DNA from: Limnephilus marmoratus
Lineage: Eukaryota > Arthropoda > Insecta > Trichoptera > Limnephilidae
Direction of reading: 5' to 3'
Length of the DNA: 64,000 nucleotides
Assembly: GCA_917880885.1 (NCBI GenBank)
Contig: OU862927.1
Span: 36,731,571 to 36,795,570, forward strand
Every line of letters starts with the position of its first letter. Position 1 is the first letter of the stretch. Shown in pieces: positions 10,487 through 21,126 of the stretch. The notes under the pieces are model-generated. The model saw only the letters and a program-made list of their open reading frames with translations, searched no databases and was not told the DNA's origin. The position numbers and the translations under genes are program-made.

Positions 10487-10802
10487 GTAAAGAAAATAAT
10501 TCCCCTCGGGATTAATTTCGATTTTGGGGATGCTGAATGGAGGGTCTTTTTGAAAAAAGGGAGGAGAGGAAGTTCTAGGAAGGAAAATGTATGAGGGGTG
10601 GGTAGGAATCTGGGGGGTCAGTGTATCCAGGAATGACGGACGAATGGATCCATCCTTCTCACTGCGGTACTAGGCGATATTCTGAGAGAACCCTGCTGGA
10701 AATCAAGAGGTTTCCTCAATCAGTCTATCCCGATCCTGCCTACCATGCAGTTGGTTGGACAGACTCATCCGCCGCAAATACCAGGACAAACCTCACACCC
10801 TA
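10487..10802 (-). mobile_element. SINE-B copy (LINE-tail family)
   Basis: In reverse orientation this carries the CACAGCATCCCCAAA-type 3' end and the upstream body of the non-coding SINE-B family. The family's last 80 or so bases match the 3' end of LINE-1. It stops at about 10,802 and a second copy follows directly. Confidence 0.6.
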
Positions 10803-10824
10803 AACCCTGGCACCCTTATTATTT

Positions 10825-11228
10825 TTACAACGCCCGGAGGAAAATATTTTGCCTCAGGGCCTACATCATCTTTAAGGATGCCGTGTGGATTGTCTTTTTA
10901 GGAAAGGAAGTTCTGGTATGGAAAAGGTATGAGGGGTAGGAATCTGGGGGCAGTGTGTCCCGGGATGACGGACGAATGGATCCGTCTATCCCACTGCGGT
11001 ACAAGGCGATATTCTGAGAGAACCCTGCTGTAAGTCAAAAGGTTTCTTCAATCAGTCTATCCCGATACTGCCTACCTCGCAGTAGGTGGGCAGACGCAAC
11101 AGCCGCAAAGATCCGGACAAATCTCACACCACGAACACTGGCATCCCTGATAAGTTACCAAACGTAGTGCACCACATGGGGGGACCTATGGCAGAGGTAT
11201 CGTTTATCCAATAATTTTTTTCCATACC
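10825..11228 (-). mobile_element. SINE-B copy, nearly full length
   Basis: In reverse orientation it runs from the stem-loop end (GGAGGAAAATATTTTGCCTC) to the CCATACCCGCCTCCCAAATT terminus at about 11,225. It includes the ACCAAACGTAGTG and GACCTATGGCAGAGG segments shared by all copies. No ORF of note. Confidence 0.7.
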
Positions 11229-11335
11229 CGCCTCCCAAATTAGTGACTGTGGCATCCCCAAATTAGGTAGGTTGTAAGGCCGAAAGGAGTGTGGAGGGGA
11301 AGAAACGGTCAAGAGGAAGGTATTGGGAGGTAGTT
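11229..11335 (-). mobile_element. SINE-A 3' fragment
   Basis: GACTGTGGCATCCCCAAATT and GTTGTAAGGCCGAAAGG are the reverse complement of the SINE-A 3' region. The tRNA head is missing. Confidence 0.5.
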
Positions 11336-11660
11336 ATTATTATACTATTCACGCCTTTACAGGCTTTCTTCCCATCCTAGAATAGGCTTGCCAAGTGGAC
11401 TGGATAACGAACCTGCTAAAACTGGTTTATTTTCAAAGTAAAAATAGAATTCCACATAAAAGGCGCGACCTTACTTCCTTACTAATAAACGTGTTTTATT
11501 TTACACAATTTAATAACTTAATTGAAGAAAGCACTAAGTGCAAAACTTAAGTGCGATAATTTTTTTAATTGTTATACTTGTAGGTATATACATAAAACGA
11601 ACAAGTCGTTTAGGGTGTGTTTTCTCAACAGAATGGTAACCTTGTTTATGTATAGTTAGT
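11336..11660. other. Unassigned sequence
   Basis: AT-rich, with no gene or bounded repeat identified. Confidence 0.3.
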
Positions 11661-11664
11661 TTAA

Positions 11665-12112
11665 CCCCTCAGGTCTCGGGCCTATTTTGTCGGAACGGCA
11701 AAATATTTCCAATTTGCAATAAAATCCAAGTAAATGGAATATTTCTGCAAACATTCCAAAACCAAAATCTATTTAAAAAAGGTGATGAAAAACTCTTACT
11801 AATTTTATAATTCGAAATAAACACATAATTTTTTAAATATAAAATTTTTGAATGCAACCATAAAAAAGTTTTAAAAATGGCTTTACGTTTTAAAAGTTTA
11901 AAAAAACCTTACGTTTTTTGGAAGTAAAATTACTGATAACAAAATAAAATACAGGCTTTTTGTCATTTCATGTAAAAATAATTAATAAAAAATTCCCAAA
12001 ATTTCATAAACTTTGTTTCATAAAGGTCTACCTACATTTTAATTATTTTGTGGTTATCTTTTAGATTTGAATATAAAGCGTGATGTTTTCTCTTTCTAAC
12101 ACTTAGTGCTCT
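11665..12112 (+). mobile_element. TTAA-type MITE, copy B
   Basis: It begins CCCCTCAGGTCTCGGGCC directly after TTAA (11,661-11,664) and aligns with copies at 1,299 and 51,782 (AATGGAATATTTCTGCAAAC, GGTGATGAAAAACTC, GCGTGATGTTTTCTCTTTC). The right terminus is lost. Confidence 0.65.
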
Positions 12113-12731
12113 ATTTAATTCGGGTACTCAAATGATAAACAAGCATTTACCATACATTAATGATTGTTTATTATTTGTGTAAAATTTTAAACACCCTTTA
12201 ATAACGTAAAATCCTTTGCAATTTGAAATATGGTTTAAATTCAGAATGTTTTTATAAACACAAAAGTTGCTAAACACATAGATATAAAATATAATTCTAT
12301 TTTTAAACATGCACTTGTTGAGATTCAGTGCACATTACAGCGTTTATTTCAAAAATAGAATTCTACATAAAAGACACGACACTATCAAAGTTCATTCAAA
12401 CATTTAACAAATTAAATTTAAATTTAGAACGTTTAAAAAAACATTCAAACATATTTATAATACTATGCTCTTTAAACTCGGAGCATATGTTTGAACTATG
12501 ATTCTATATTTAAACATGTACTTGTAGATAAATCTATGTCTTGGTTTATGACATGGAATAAATAATGTTTATAACATTTTCCTTACAAATTACTATTTTT
12601 AATACTTAAGGACAATTTTATATTGCGTGCATACGTTAATAATATGATAATAATAAAATACTCATCAATTTTACGATTGAGTGAAATTAATATCGCTTAT
12701 TACTACGGATTATTGCATTTCCTTATTAGAT
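12113..12731. other. Unassigned AT-rich sequence
   Basis: Contains two related stretches (TGATTCTATATTTAAACATG-like, near 12,290 and 12,500) suggesting a degraded local duplication. No gene visible. Confidence 0.3.
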
Positions 12732-12914
12732 GGGTATTTCTCTACTAATTGGAAACTGGCCCATACAACACTGTCCCAAGCATATTTTTGTTAATAATTA
12801 AGAAAATATGTACATACATGGAAAGGCATTAATAAATGAAATATATATTTACATAAATCTCACACATTTTCCTCTTAATTTTTGGTTTATGGTAAATTTT
12901 ACGAAAAATATTGA

Positions 12915-14607
12915 CAGGGGACTGTTATATAATTCAGAGGAGTATTTATATGAAATAAAAAACATATTTTCATTGAATATAAGCAATCAGTCTTTGTTTC
13001 TATTTATTATAACTATTACCATCTGTATTATGGACTGATAAAACAACAATTTCTAAACAAATAAAACATGTTATGAACTTTCTTAATTCTACAGAACACT
13101 TGTATTAAATTTATTAAAACTTCTTAAGTAAACAATCTTTGCTTCACTCTTTATTGACTTGTAAAATTAATACTAAAAAATATTAACTTGCTTTCTAATA
13201 TCACAATCAACATTATGACTTGACAATAATACTTTGAAATATTTAACCTTTAATAGTAACCAGTTGTAATTATATACAAAATCAGTCATCATATTGCAGT
13301 TCCAGAAAATATTAAAATTAAATTATTTCTCTAAAACCGGTACAGCTGATGGAAAGTAATAATAATATCTTTTCCCTTTTAAGATTAGATCTGGATTTGG
13401 TCACTTTTCCAGTATTTGTCCAAAAGAAACATCAGAAACATCATTTTCGTTAACTCTAAAAGTGTGACTTATCGTCACAAATTTTCATACAAGTTACTGT
13501 TAGTTTACCTTCCTCATAATCTATTTGACCATAACGATATTCCACGTTTATTGATTTTAGCTATAGTTATAGTTAATGCATTATCTGGCAATCTCAAAGG
13601 CACCGGAAAAGCTGATGCGGAATACACTGAATCAGGCATATTTTCCTTAACAAAAGTATTTGTAACTGCTTTCAAAACTTTTTTCTTTGCGCGATAGGTA
13701 GAACAATGCTCTCTCCAAGTTTTTCTTGGAGCCTTCTGCTCACGACTACTCATGTCCTTAACTAATTTTCTTGTGCCTTTTTCTTTCATTTCTTCTCTTT
13801 TCTGTGTGTCATTTTTAAGTCGTTAGTATCTCAAACATGCAGCTATGCATTTTCGATCTAATATTTCTTCCCTTGTTTTCGCTGAATTCTTTTTATGTGG
13901 TATTATGGAGTATTACCTGCTATAAAAATAATATTAAACGAAATGTTTATATTGTGCAATATGGCAGGTAAAACTTGAAGATACCTAAAAGAAACAGTCC
14001 CCTGTGGTATAGAACAGTCCCCTGTGACATAAAAATGACAGGGGACTGTGCCCAGGGGACTGTTATTTTTGCATAGAAACTTTTCTAGCATAAAACCATT
14101 TTAAATCAATTCAAAATCAAGAAGCAAGCGTGATTGCATTCTCGATAAGTAATTATTTAAAAAAAAAATCGTAATTTTATTACTTAAAACTATAAGTAAA
14201 ATGCTTACCAGGGGACTGTTCAACTAGCGGTCTAGACACGTAGTTCACTTACAAGCGTGGCTGTGAAAATGCATACGATGGCGTCAGCCCACATAGCTCT
14301 ACAACCGAACGAATATCACACCGATTTCGTTCTGTTTCACGATATAAACTACCGCGCCAATGCATAGTGCGATTTCGGTGCAATTTTCAAATTGTAACAG
14401 GGGACTGTTCAAAAAAATTGAGGACAACATTTGATAACTGTTTTCTTAAATAAATTGTTATTTTAAAAATATGATTGTGTATTGCAAAGATGCTTACTAT
14501 ATTCTAGTACTATTTATACACTTTTAACTGACGCAGTAATGATACTGAAAATGAATATTTGTCATAAGACTTGTAATTTCGGAAATGGGACACGACAGGG
14601 GACTGTG
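12915..14607. repeat. Eight dispersed copies of CAGGGGACTGTT
   Basis: Plus-strand copies are at 12,915, 14,039, 14,053, 14,209, 14,398 and 14,596; minus-strand copies at 13,993 and 14,013. Each is 11-12 bases. Four of them fall within 72 bp (13,993-14,064). The sequences between them are unrelated, so this is not a tandem array. The arrangement resembles transposase-binding sites scattered near transposon ends. Confidence 0.85.
13514..13789 (-). CDS. Lysine/arginine-rich protein fragment, unknown family
   Basis: The 91-residue ORF begins MKEKGTRKLVKDMSSREQKA, followed by PRKTWREHCSTYRAKKK, then a neutral C-terminal part. The frame is open further upstream (KNDTQKREE). The charged pattern with W and Y spaced in basic helices resembles a type of basic, possibly DNA-binding, protein that I associate with insect repeats, but I cannot name the family. 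It sits inside the inverted ends of the 12.7-14.8 kb element, so it may be the remains of that element's own protein. No initiation context or intron could be judged. Confidence 0.35.
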   Translation of the reverse strand: MKEKGTRKLVKDMSSREQKAPRKTWREHCSTYRAKKKVLKAVTNTFVKENMPDSVYSASAFPVPLRLPDNALTITIAKINKRGISLWSNRL

Positions 14608-14793
14608 AATTGAGGTGTTTGAAGTGCATTTAAATTAATATTACAATATTATTTTACTGTATGAGCTATAGCATGCCAAGAATAGCTAACATATTGTCGT
14701 TATCAATACAAAGAACTCGGTAATATTAAGATCTACTATATAAAATTTACCTGGGACAGCGATTTTCCAATTAGTGGAGAAATGCCCAGATAT

Positions 14794-16361
14794 TATATTA
14801 ATATGATAAAAATGTACGAGAATGATTTTTTAACATCAGACTTGGCGTAAAATAATAAACCAATGAAATTTGGTAAAACATTCAAAACTGTTTACCTTAT
14901 TTACATTACTGTTTAAATACTTACATTACTCTTTTACTATACGGGTTCATTCGATATCAATATGGCGAATGGCCTTATTTTAAACAGTTGCAGAAATGTA
15001 GTTGCGAGCGGAAAATAGTTAGGTACTTACGTCGACGTAAAAACTGCAGATAAAAGTGTGGTGCAATCTTTTCACCGTGTGAGTGATTGTTACTTTAATG
15101 AAATAGATGTTCTTTTTCATAGTTATAAGGTACCTATTACAAAAATTATTTTTTTTCAATTTTCAATTTAACACGTAACATTTGAAATAGGGTCGCTAAC
15201 AATAATTCTGGTTTAACCCCAGCCACCTGTTTTATTTATGCAAAAAAAAACATCGCCAAAACGCGTGTTTTATTTTATTTTGCGAAGCTCAGGCACAAAC
15301 ATATAAATGTTTTACGATCATTTTCTAAAGAACTTAATTTGCCACATTAAACAATAAAACTATAACCGAAAAGGGGTCCGTAAGTAGAAGATTTTGAACT
15401 TTAAAGCAGTTTTTATAAGACTGAAACTTTATTTTTTTCCGGGCTTATAAAAAGACTTGACAAAAACAGTTCGATTATTTCAAAGACTAATATGTGTTCT
15501 GCTCACAGTATTTAATTAAAGCATCTATAGTATTTTTAAGCGATCAAATTTTGAAACCAAAAATAAGTTATTTAAAAACAATTTTTCTAAATCACATTTT
15601 AACATTAAATCGTCCTATCTCCCTAAGAAACGTGTTTTATTATCGAAAATTTTCTGTATTAAGTACAAATTAAACCAATAAACTCAAAGTTAACATAACA
15701 ACATTTGATTTCAAATAAAAATTTTGAAACATGAAATGTATGACCACACAGCCAACGAAAGTCTTCAACCACTATGTTAATTAAATTAGTGATTTCTATG
15801 CTGTTATTTATCCTGTTATTATAAATTAAAACGTTTACAAATGTTAATTAAAATGTAAGCATTACAAACACAATTTCTGAAGAAACAAAATTAATGTTTT
15901 CTGCAACATATAAGTAAGTAAGTACCTAGGTACTTGGAAAAATTGCGAAATTGTTTTTAAAGCATTTTTCGCACTAGGCGTCGAAAAACTGTTAGCGTGT
16001 AAAAACCTTCAGTCAGATTCAAAACCATGTAAAGATTAATGGCAATAAATAGTTGCATAGCACTGAAATACTAGGTAGGTAGGTACCTTCCCATTTAAAA
16101 TTATATAAATGCAAGAAGTTTTTTTTTAATTTAAATTATTTAAACATAAACAAACCAATTGCATTGTTTTATTTAATTCAAATCTATATACAAGTTAATA
16201 TCAGTTGTCTGAAATATATTTTTTTTTAGCTCGAAGTGACTTCAACGATTTGTGCTTATTAGTTATCTCAGATGTTTAATTGAGTATTTAAAATATCGAA
16301 ATTATGTTTCCAAAAAATTATATTAATTTCATTGAAGTGTCTTTTTTGTTTTTTAAATTAG
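14794..16361. other. Unassigned AT-rich sequence
   Basis: No ORF of note and no bounded repeat. Short GTAGGTACC-type motifs occur near 15,920 and 16,075. Confidence 0.35.
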
Positions 16362-16660
16362 CTCCACACAGAAGGCCCTGAGAAAAAATTGGAGGGTATT
16401 TTTATGTAAAGAAAGAAGACAAAGTTCTGCGAAGGAAAAAGTTATGAAGAGTACCTAGGTAAGATGGGAATCGGGGGATCAGTGTGTACGACAGGTCGAG
16501 AGTTCGGCTGGAAGTCAAAAGGTCTTCCCCAATCAGTCTCTCTCGATCCAGCCTGCCACGCATTAGGTGGGCACACCCCTGCTAAGTCACCAAACGTAGT
16601 GAACCATTAGGGGTGACTTATGGCAGAGTTCTAGGCCTAGGTAGGAGTCGAAAGGCCATA
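16362..16660 (-). mobile_element. SINE-B copy, internally deleted
   Basis: In reverse orientation, GCTCCACACAGAAGGCCCTG begins the LINE-like 3' end, but the second arm of the usual stem-loop is missing. The TAAGTCACCAAACGTAGTG segment near 16,580 is well kept. The GCCTCCCAAATT terminus is lost. Confidence 0.6.
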
Positions 16661-17094
16661 TGGGTCATGTTATATTATGGTTCAAATCGACGTAGTTTAA
16701 AACTTCTAGAAATTTTCTATTCAGAGGTTTCAATAACTTATTTAAAAGAGCCAGCAATGAAGCCTAGTCATGTTTTTATTTAAAACAAATAGGTACCTAC
16801 CTACCTATTTAACATTTCCGCAAAGCATTGCTTATTTTATGCCAAATGCTGTACAGGCAAGCACCCACAACTGTCACAATAGAGAGTTTAGCAATAAATA
16901 ACATCATTAGAAAGAGGTTTCGAAAACTCATAACAAAAGTTCTACCATTACAACTGCCTTTCTTTTATGTTTAACGATGCTTCGAAAATTAATGTGGTCT
17001 AACACTGAACACAAATTTCCTAGAATTTGAAAGAAAACTTAAATCACCTTTCGACCAGCAGACAGGTACCTAACTAATAATTGATAATCTGTTC
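16661..17094. other. Unassigned sequence
   Basis: AT-rich, inside the putative GPCR intron; no feature identified. Confidence 0.3.
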
Positions 17095-17580
17095 AAGAAA
17101 AAATATTAATATTTGAAAATTTTGTATATTTTAAGCGTAAGGTTAAATTGAGGTTACACATGATCACACAGACACGCCCACAACACACTTCGACTCTTAG
17201 GCCCAGCAAGTGTTAACGAAATGAAGTAGGTAATTATCTGATCAATAAAGATTTAAGATATTCAAAATATCAATTTTAACCAGAAGCAAAGTAAAGAAAA
17301 AATATAGATATTTGAAAAAATATAAATATTTGAAAAAATGTAAATATTTGAAAAAATTTGTTTAATTTCAGCGGTTAAATTTAGCTTACACATGGACCTA
17401 CAGACACACCCACAACACACTTCGACTCCTAGGACCCACACATGTTAACGAAATTAATGATCCCCTCAAAAAAAGACTTTCCAAGTTGAAATAATATCAA
17501 TTAATCTGAAGTAAAATAAAATTGAACTTAAACATAGCACACAAACACGCCCAAAACATTTTCATCGGTTTATTGCTTTA
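17095..17580. repeat. Three degenerate direct repeats of about 200 bp
   Basis: Units share AATATTTGAAAA, GGTTAAATT, TTACACATG and CACGCCCACAACACACTTCG. The third is eroded (CACAAACACGCCCAAAACA). They lie in the putative first intron of the GPCR-like gene. No coding function. Confidence 0.6.
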
Positions 17581-17731
17581 GTGTTCCAGATAAAATTGTT
17601 ATCATACCCAAAGAAGCAGGTATCGAGCATAGGGTATTTTCGGGCCGATACAAAGGGACCTTTTTGTAAATAGAGTTTTTTTTTCTTTGTATATAATATT
17701 ATTAGGTATCAAAAAGGATAAAAGGACTTAC

Positions 17732-17859
17732 CTATTCGAGATGGTTCTGAGCGATGGTCTCAGGATAAACACCAACATAGCAAGGCCATTGGCTCCAAGA
17801 GAAACCAAAAGCAGTAGAACTGCAATAATTTCAGAACCCCATTCCAGATATGAAGGCAT
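17732..17859 (-). CDS. First coding exon of a GPCR-like gene
   Basis: Start codon at 17,859-17,857 with AACAAAATG context (A at -3). The exon encodes 42 codons plus two bases and ends at a GTAAGT donor (17,731-17,726). The product begins MPSYLEWGSEIIAV, then a hydrophobic helix LLLLVSLGANGLAMLVFIL, then basic RPSLRTISN. A hydrophobic helix with a conserved Asn (GANG), followed by a basic loop with S-L-R-T, is the pattern of helix 1 and intracellular loop 1 of class A GPCRs, which are seven-helix plasma-membrane receptors. The phase-2 donor implies further exons at lower coordinates, none found. Ligand class cannot be told. A different one-helix protein remains possible. Confidence 0.5.
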
Positions 17860-18399
17860 TTTGTTAAGTAAATTAACAAATCAACGATGATTCCTTTTTT
17901 TCAGATTTTAATCGACACTATTCTTAGTCAATCGCCAGCACACTCTGAAAGGGCGCTCATTGTTAAGGAATTGGCGAACTTTCAACAAAATGTAAATTTA
18001 TTTTAATAATATGCGACGTCTGAATCCAGCTTGCATATTCAGCGTGGTGTGTTTCTAGCCATGAAACGTTTCGATGTACTTCTCAGACAGCTGATAGAAC
18101 TGATTCAAACTTTGTCTTTGTTTGGAGAGACTTGCATTAGATTCAAACAACTTTTATTTTGAACAAATCACTTGAATTGATATTCACCGTGCAAATAACA
18201 ACAAATTCACTGATATTTCATGTATTTTATGTTACACGATAAATTCCACTTTATAACACAAATCACAACATCGCTTTGACACAGAAACTGTGTCTTCACA
18301 AAATTACATCAGAGCATCCACAATTCGCTATAATTTCACTGAAAACGTTCGACAGTCTAGTTCTGGTGATGTTTGGAGGATTTTCTCCAACGTTGGTGC
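17860..18399 (-). other. Probable 5' UTR or upstream region of the GPCR-like gene
   Basis: No repeat was recognised. It lies between the putative start codon and the CpG-rich segment. A transcription start cannot be placed from sequence alone. Confidence 0.3.
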
Positions 18400-18620
18400 A
18401 AAACATGGTGACTTTTCGCGAAAATAAAACTTCGTGACAATGAAAAGTGCAGGACGCGGGAAGTTTTTGACAGCTCGGAGCGCGAACGACGTGACGTCCT
18501 CCTCTGACTACGGCCAGCGGGCGACTGGCGTTTGGATTTGGAAGTTTTGACTGGCCGTTGCGCGCTCGGCGAATGCGGATTTTCAAGCGGGGCGGGAATT
18601 CCTGCGAAAAGAGAGAGAAG
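18400..18620 (-). promoter_or_regulatory. CpG-rich segment, possible promoter of the GPCR-like gene
   Basis: This stretch is clearly more GC- and CpG-rich than its AT-rich surroundings and is not part of any repeat family in the window. It contains GACGTGACGTCC (CRE-like TGACGTC), CGTTGCGCGCTCGGCG and GGGGCGGGAA (Sp1/E2F-like). It lies about 550-750 bp upstream of the minus-strand exon at 17,859. No TATA box was found. A 112-residue minus ORF across it (18,296-18,634) has no domain and looks incidental. Confidence 0.4.
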
Positions 18621-18634
18621 GCAATCAAATACAT

Positions 18635-18983
18635 AATATTATTATTTTTAAATCAAAAGTTGTAAGTGCAGGTGTAAATAATGGAGATGAACATTCCTCA
18701 ACGGTAATAATTAATAACATGTTCACCTTAGGTTCACTTGGTCACCCAATGAACCTAGTAGGTATGCAGAAGTATTTACCAATCACGGCAATATTCAGTT
18801 TCCACAAGCATAGGTACCTACCTAAGTAGGTAGGTATATTATTATGAAAATATCAAATAAAAATATAATTTCCTTGCGTTTGGGTAGGTACATGTGTCAA
18901 CTTTAGTTTTCTGAAGGTTTCACTCCTACCACGTGTGAATTGCACACTCTGTTTTATGTTTATATTAGAACACTCTGTTATTT
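18635..18983. other. Unassigned sequence
   Basis: Contains GTACCTACCTAAGTAGGTAG (palindromic TAGGTA motifs) near 18,812 and a TTTTCTGAAGGTTTCAC segment near 18,907 that also occurs near 39,927 and 44,876. Confidence 0.35.
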
Positions 18984-19374
18984 GACGGCCGGCGTAGTGC
19001 AGCGGTAAGGCGCTTGACTCGCAATCCCGGCGTGACAAATAAATTTTATTTGATTAATAATTTGTGTATTTTCGCAATTTATTCATTCAAAATAATGTAT
19101 AGCATATTTGCGGCACGTTACAGAGTGGAAGATACTCTCAGTATCGCCCTGGTGTAAGACCACCATTCAGAATTGAAACGTTGCCTGAGATGGCTTTAGC
19201 CGTGTTTGGTGACCAGATCTGAATAGCCAGGTACTTCCCCACCTTCCTCTTCCCTATCGCCTTCCCTCCCCACTACCTTCAGCCTCACAACATACCCCAA
19301 TTGTGGATGATATAGTCTCGCTGGCTCCAGACGGGAGCAGTTGGGACTCTTGTGCGGTATTCATGTAAAAAAAA
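18984..19374 (+). mobile_element. SINE-A copy 2, box B deleted
   Basis: Same family as 2,642. The tRNA head is kept to CGCTTGACTCGCA and then jumps to ATCCCGGCG, removing about 20 bases including most of box B. Without box B it should not be transcribed well by RNA polymerase III. The body and A tail are complete. Confidence 0.8.
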
Positions 19375-19399
19375 GAAAATAGTTTGTTTTTTATACTGC

Positions 19400-19600
19400 T
19401 TTTATTGGAAGTAAATATGTATTTACCATTTCAATCGTTTCACACACCTAACAAAACCTAACTATTTTACATACCGAAGTGGCTTAGTGGTAGGAGTCTT
19501 CGGAATAGGAAAGTAGGCGATATGGGTACCAACGTACCAACTACGCGTAATTCCCACCTGAAGGTACGTAATATTTTCAAATTGTAACTATTAAGAGAAT
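19400..19600 (+). mobile_element. SINE-C copy 1 (tRNA-like box A)
   Basis: The segment AAGTGGCTTAGTGGTAGGAG resembles a tRNA D-arm/box A. It is shared, with flanks (TTTTATTGGAAGTAAATATG; ATTTCAATCGTTTCA), with 26,653-26,965. No convincing box B or A tail. Confidence 0.45.
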
Positions 19601-19817
19601 TATGCAATAAAATCTTTTTTAATCAAGACAATAAAATAAATGTAAATATAAAATGTCTCTGTATTTATCTTGGTACATTAGTAATGGTAATGATGTAACA
19701 AAATAGAAAAAGGAACCTTATTTTGCTATTTTAGATCTCATTCAGGTAGTTTTTTTAGCGCATATTCATAATAGTAATACAGATTACAGTTGCAGCACGA
19801 ACGCGGAGGATTACAAC

Positions 19818-20226
19818 TAGGGTTGCCATACGTCCGGAATTTTCCGGACAAGTCCGGAAATATAGATCTTTGTCCGGAATGCGGGGGGAATTCTTAACAG
19901 TCCGGAATTTCTACAATTAAGTGGAGATTGATATAAAAAATTAAATAAACCAAATTATTCTTATTACAAATCAAAGTAAAAACATCACTTCTGATATTTA
20001 ATCAATTTTAAACAAAATGTCTAGAAATTTTTGCCCAAAAAATACAAAAAAAGTTTAGTATATATAAAAGAAATACCTACCACTTTCACTTACTTTCACT
20101 TACGGGTTTTGACATGCCACGATGCATAACGACATTCATATTATTATATTTACAAGAAAGTCTGGAATTTTTATCAAATGTCAGGAATTTTCTCCGGGAT
20201 TTTGATTTTCTGATCTGGGAACCCTA
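19818..20226. mobile_element. hAT-type MITE (TAGGGTTGCCA ends)
   Basis: The ends are TAGGGTTGCCATACGTCCGG and, complemented, TAGGGTTCCCAGATC. The flanks are ATTACAAC at 19,810-19,817 and 20,227-20,234, a perfect 8-bp duplication as made by hAT transposases. It is 409 bp and non-coding, with repeated TCCGGAA motifs inside. Confidence 0.85.
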
Positions 20227-20234
20227 ATTACAAC

Positions 20235-20767
20235 AAGGTGATTTCTGAGCATATTTGGACTAAAAATGTATATATGACATTTTGGTTGACCGGGCAACTC
20301 AACAATGTGCTAATTCATCACCCCTTTGAAAAGCCATTAAAAGTGATGAAAAATAACTCCGTTAAAGGTTACGTTAGGTTAGGTTATGGACTATATTTTT
20401 TTCATCATTTTTAATGACTTTCCAAAGGGGTGTTGAAATGCCACTGTGTTGAGATGTCGTGGAAACGTCATTTTGAACAATAAAAATAAAATTATCGCAC
20501 GTCGCAGCTAAGTAGAGGGTATAGCCTAGCGGATCACGTGATAAGCACTCCGTCTCGTTCCAGCAGCACGGTAATACACAAAAATTGCGCATATCTCGTG
20601 ATCCCTTGACGACGTACAACAGTGTGATCGGTGGCGACGTATGATTGTAATATTTTTTGATTTCAATATAAAAAAAATCTTCGGATAACAAAATATTTAC
20701 TTTTATACTCTAAATATGCTTAGGAATCACTGGTTAAAATCCATCGGGTACGTGCTGTTACACCTTG
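20235..20767. mobile_element. TIR element (TGTAACAGCACGTA family), copy 1
   Basis: The right end ACGTGCTGTTACACCTTG next to TA, and the left ATTTCTGAGCATATTTGGAC, match the ends of the smaller copy at 38,610-38,991. Both contain CGTTCCAGCAGCACGGTAA. The left terminus is shortened and adjoins the hAT-type MITE. A palindromic MITE is nested at 20,285-20,465. Confidence 0.6.
20285..20465. mobile_element. Palindromic MITE (AAAGTCATTAAAAG family), copy 2
   Basis: The arms CACCCCTTTGAAAAGCCATT and the complement of AATGACTTTCCAAAGGGGTG enclose a core with ACGTTAGGTTAGGTTATGG. It is related to 8,770-8,950. Non-coding. Confidence 0.65.
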
Positions 20768-20831
20768 TATTATTAATTTAATTCTACACATTTTATAACT
20801 AAAATAGAATTAAAAAAAAAAAAATCAGAAA

Positions 20832-20980
20832 GGGGGCGTTCAAGTATTACGTAACGCATTTTTTGAATATTTTTGACCGCCCCCCCCCCCCCCCCCCCCA
20901 TGTAACGCGTCGTAACGTTTTTCCGTACCCTCCCCCCCCTAAACGTTACATAACTCGCGAATACTCGTGGGAGATCCCAC
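20832..20980. mobile_element. TTACGTAA-ended element, truncated copy
   Basis: It begins GGGGGCGTTCAAGTATTACG followed by TAACGC, then a poly-C tract (20,880-20,899) and CGTCGTAACGTTTTTCC. The same termini bound 23,148-23,724. The right end is eroded. Non-coding. Confidence 0.5.
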
Positions 20981-21126
20981 ACACTTTTTTATGCTCCGAA
21001 AGCGAGAACTTGGATCAACAACTTGGAACTTGGAACAACTTGGATTGATTATATAATTGGTGTAACATAAATGATTTATTTTTAAACATTAACAAATGTC
21101 AATCTATAAGTTTTTCTCGAAATAAA

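Larger units (their letters stand above)
12732..14793 (-). mobile_element. Candidate DNA transposon with inverted ends and dispersed 12-mers
   Basis: The left end TGGGTATTTCTCTACTAATT and the complement of the right end, TGGGCATTTCTCCACTAATT, are inverted repeats continuing through GGAAA to a CTGTCCCA box. The interval is about 2.06 kb. It contains a lysine/arginine-rich ORF fragment on the minus strand and eight copies of CAGGGGACTGT(T/G). No clean target-site duplication was found, so boundaries are tentative and the superfamily is unknown. Confidence 0.5.

Noticed and set aside
1..17700. Further exons of the GPCR-like gene on the minus strand
   Set aside because: I looked for membrane-helix exons with splice sites but saw none convincing; short ones could be missed by eye.
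18296..18634. 112-residue minus-strand ORF in the CpG-rich segment
   Set aside because: No domain and composition-driven. A promoter or 5' UTR is more likely.
20863..21048. Proline-rich ORF
   Set aside because: Comes from the poly-C tract of the TTACGTAA-ended repeat.
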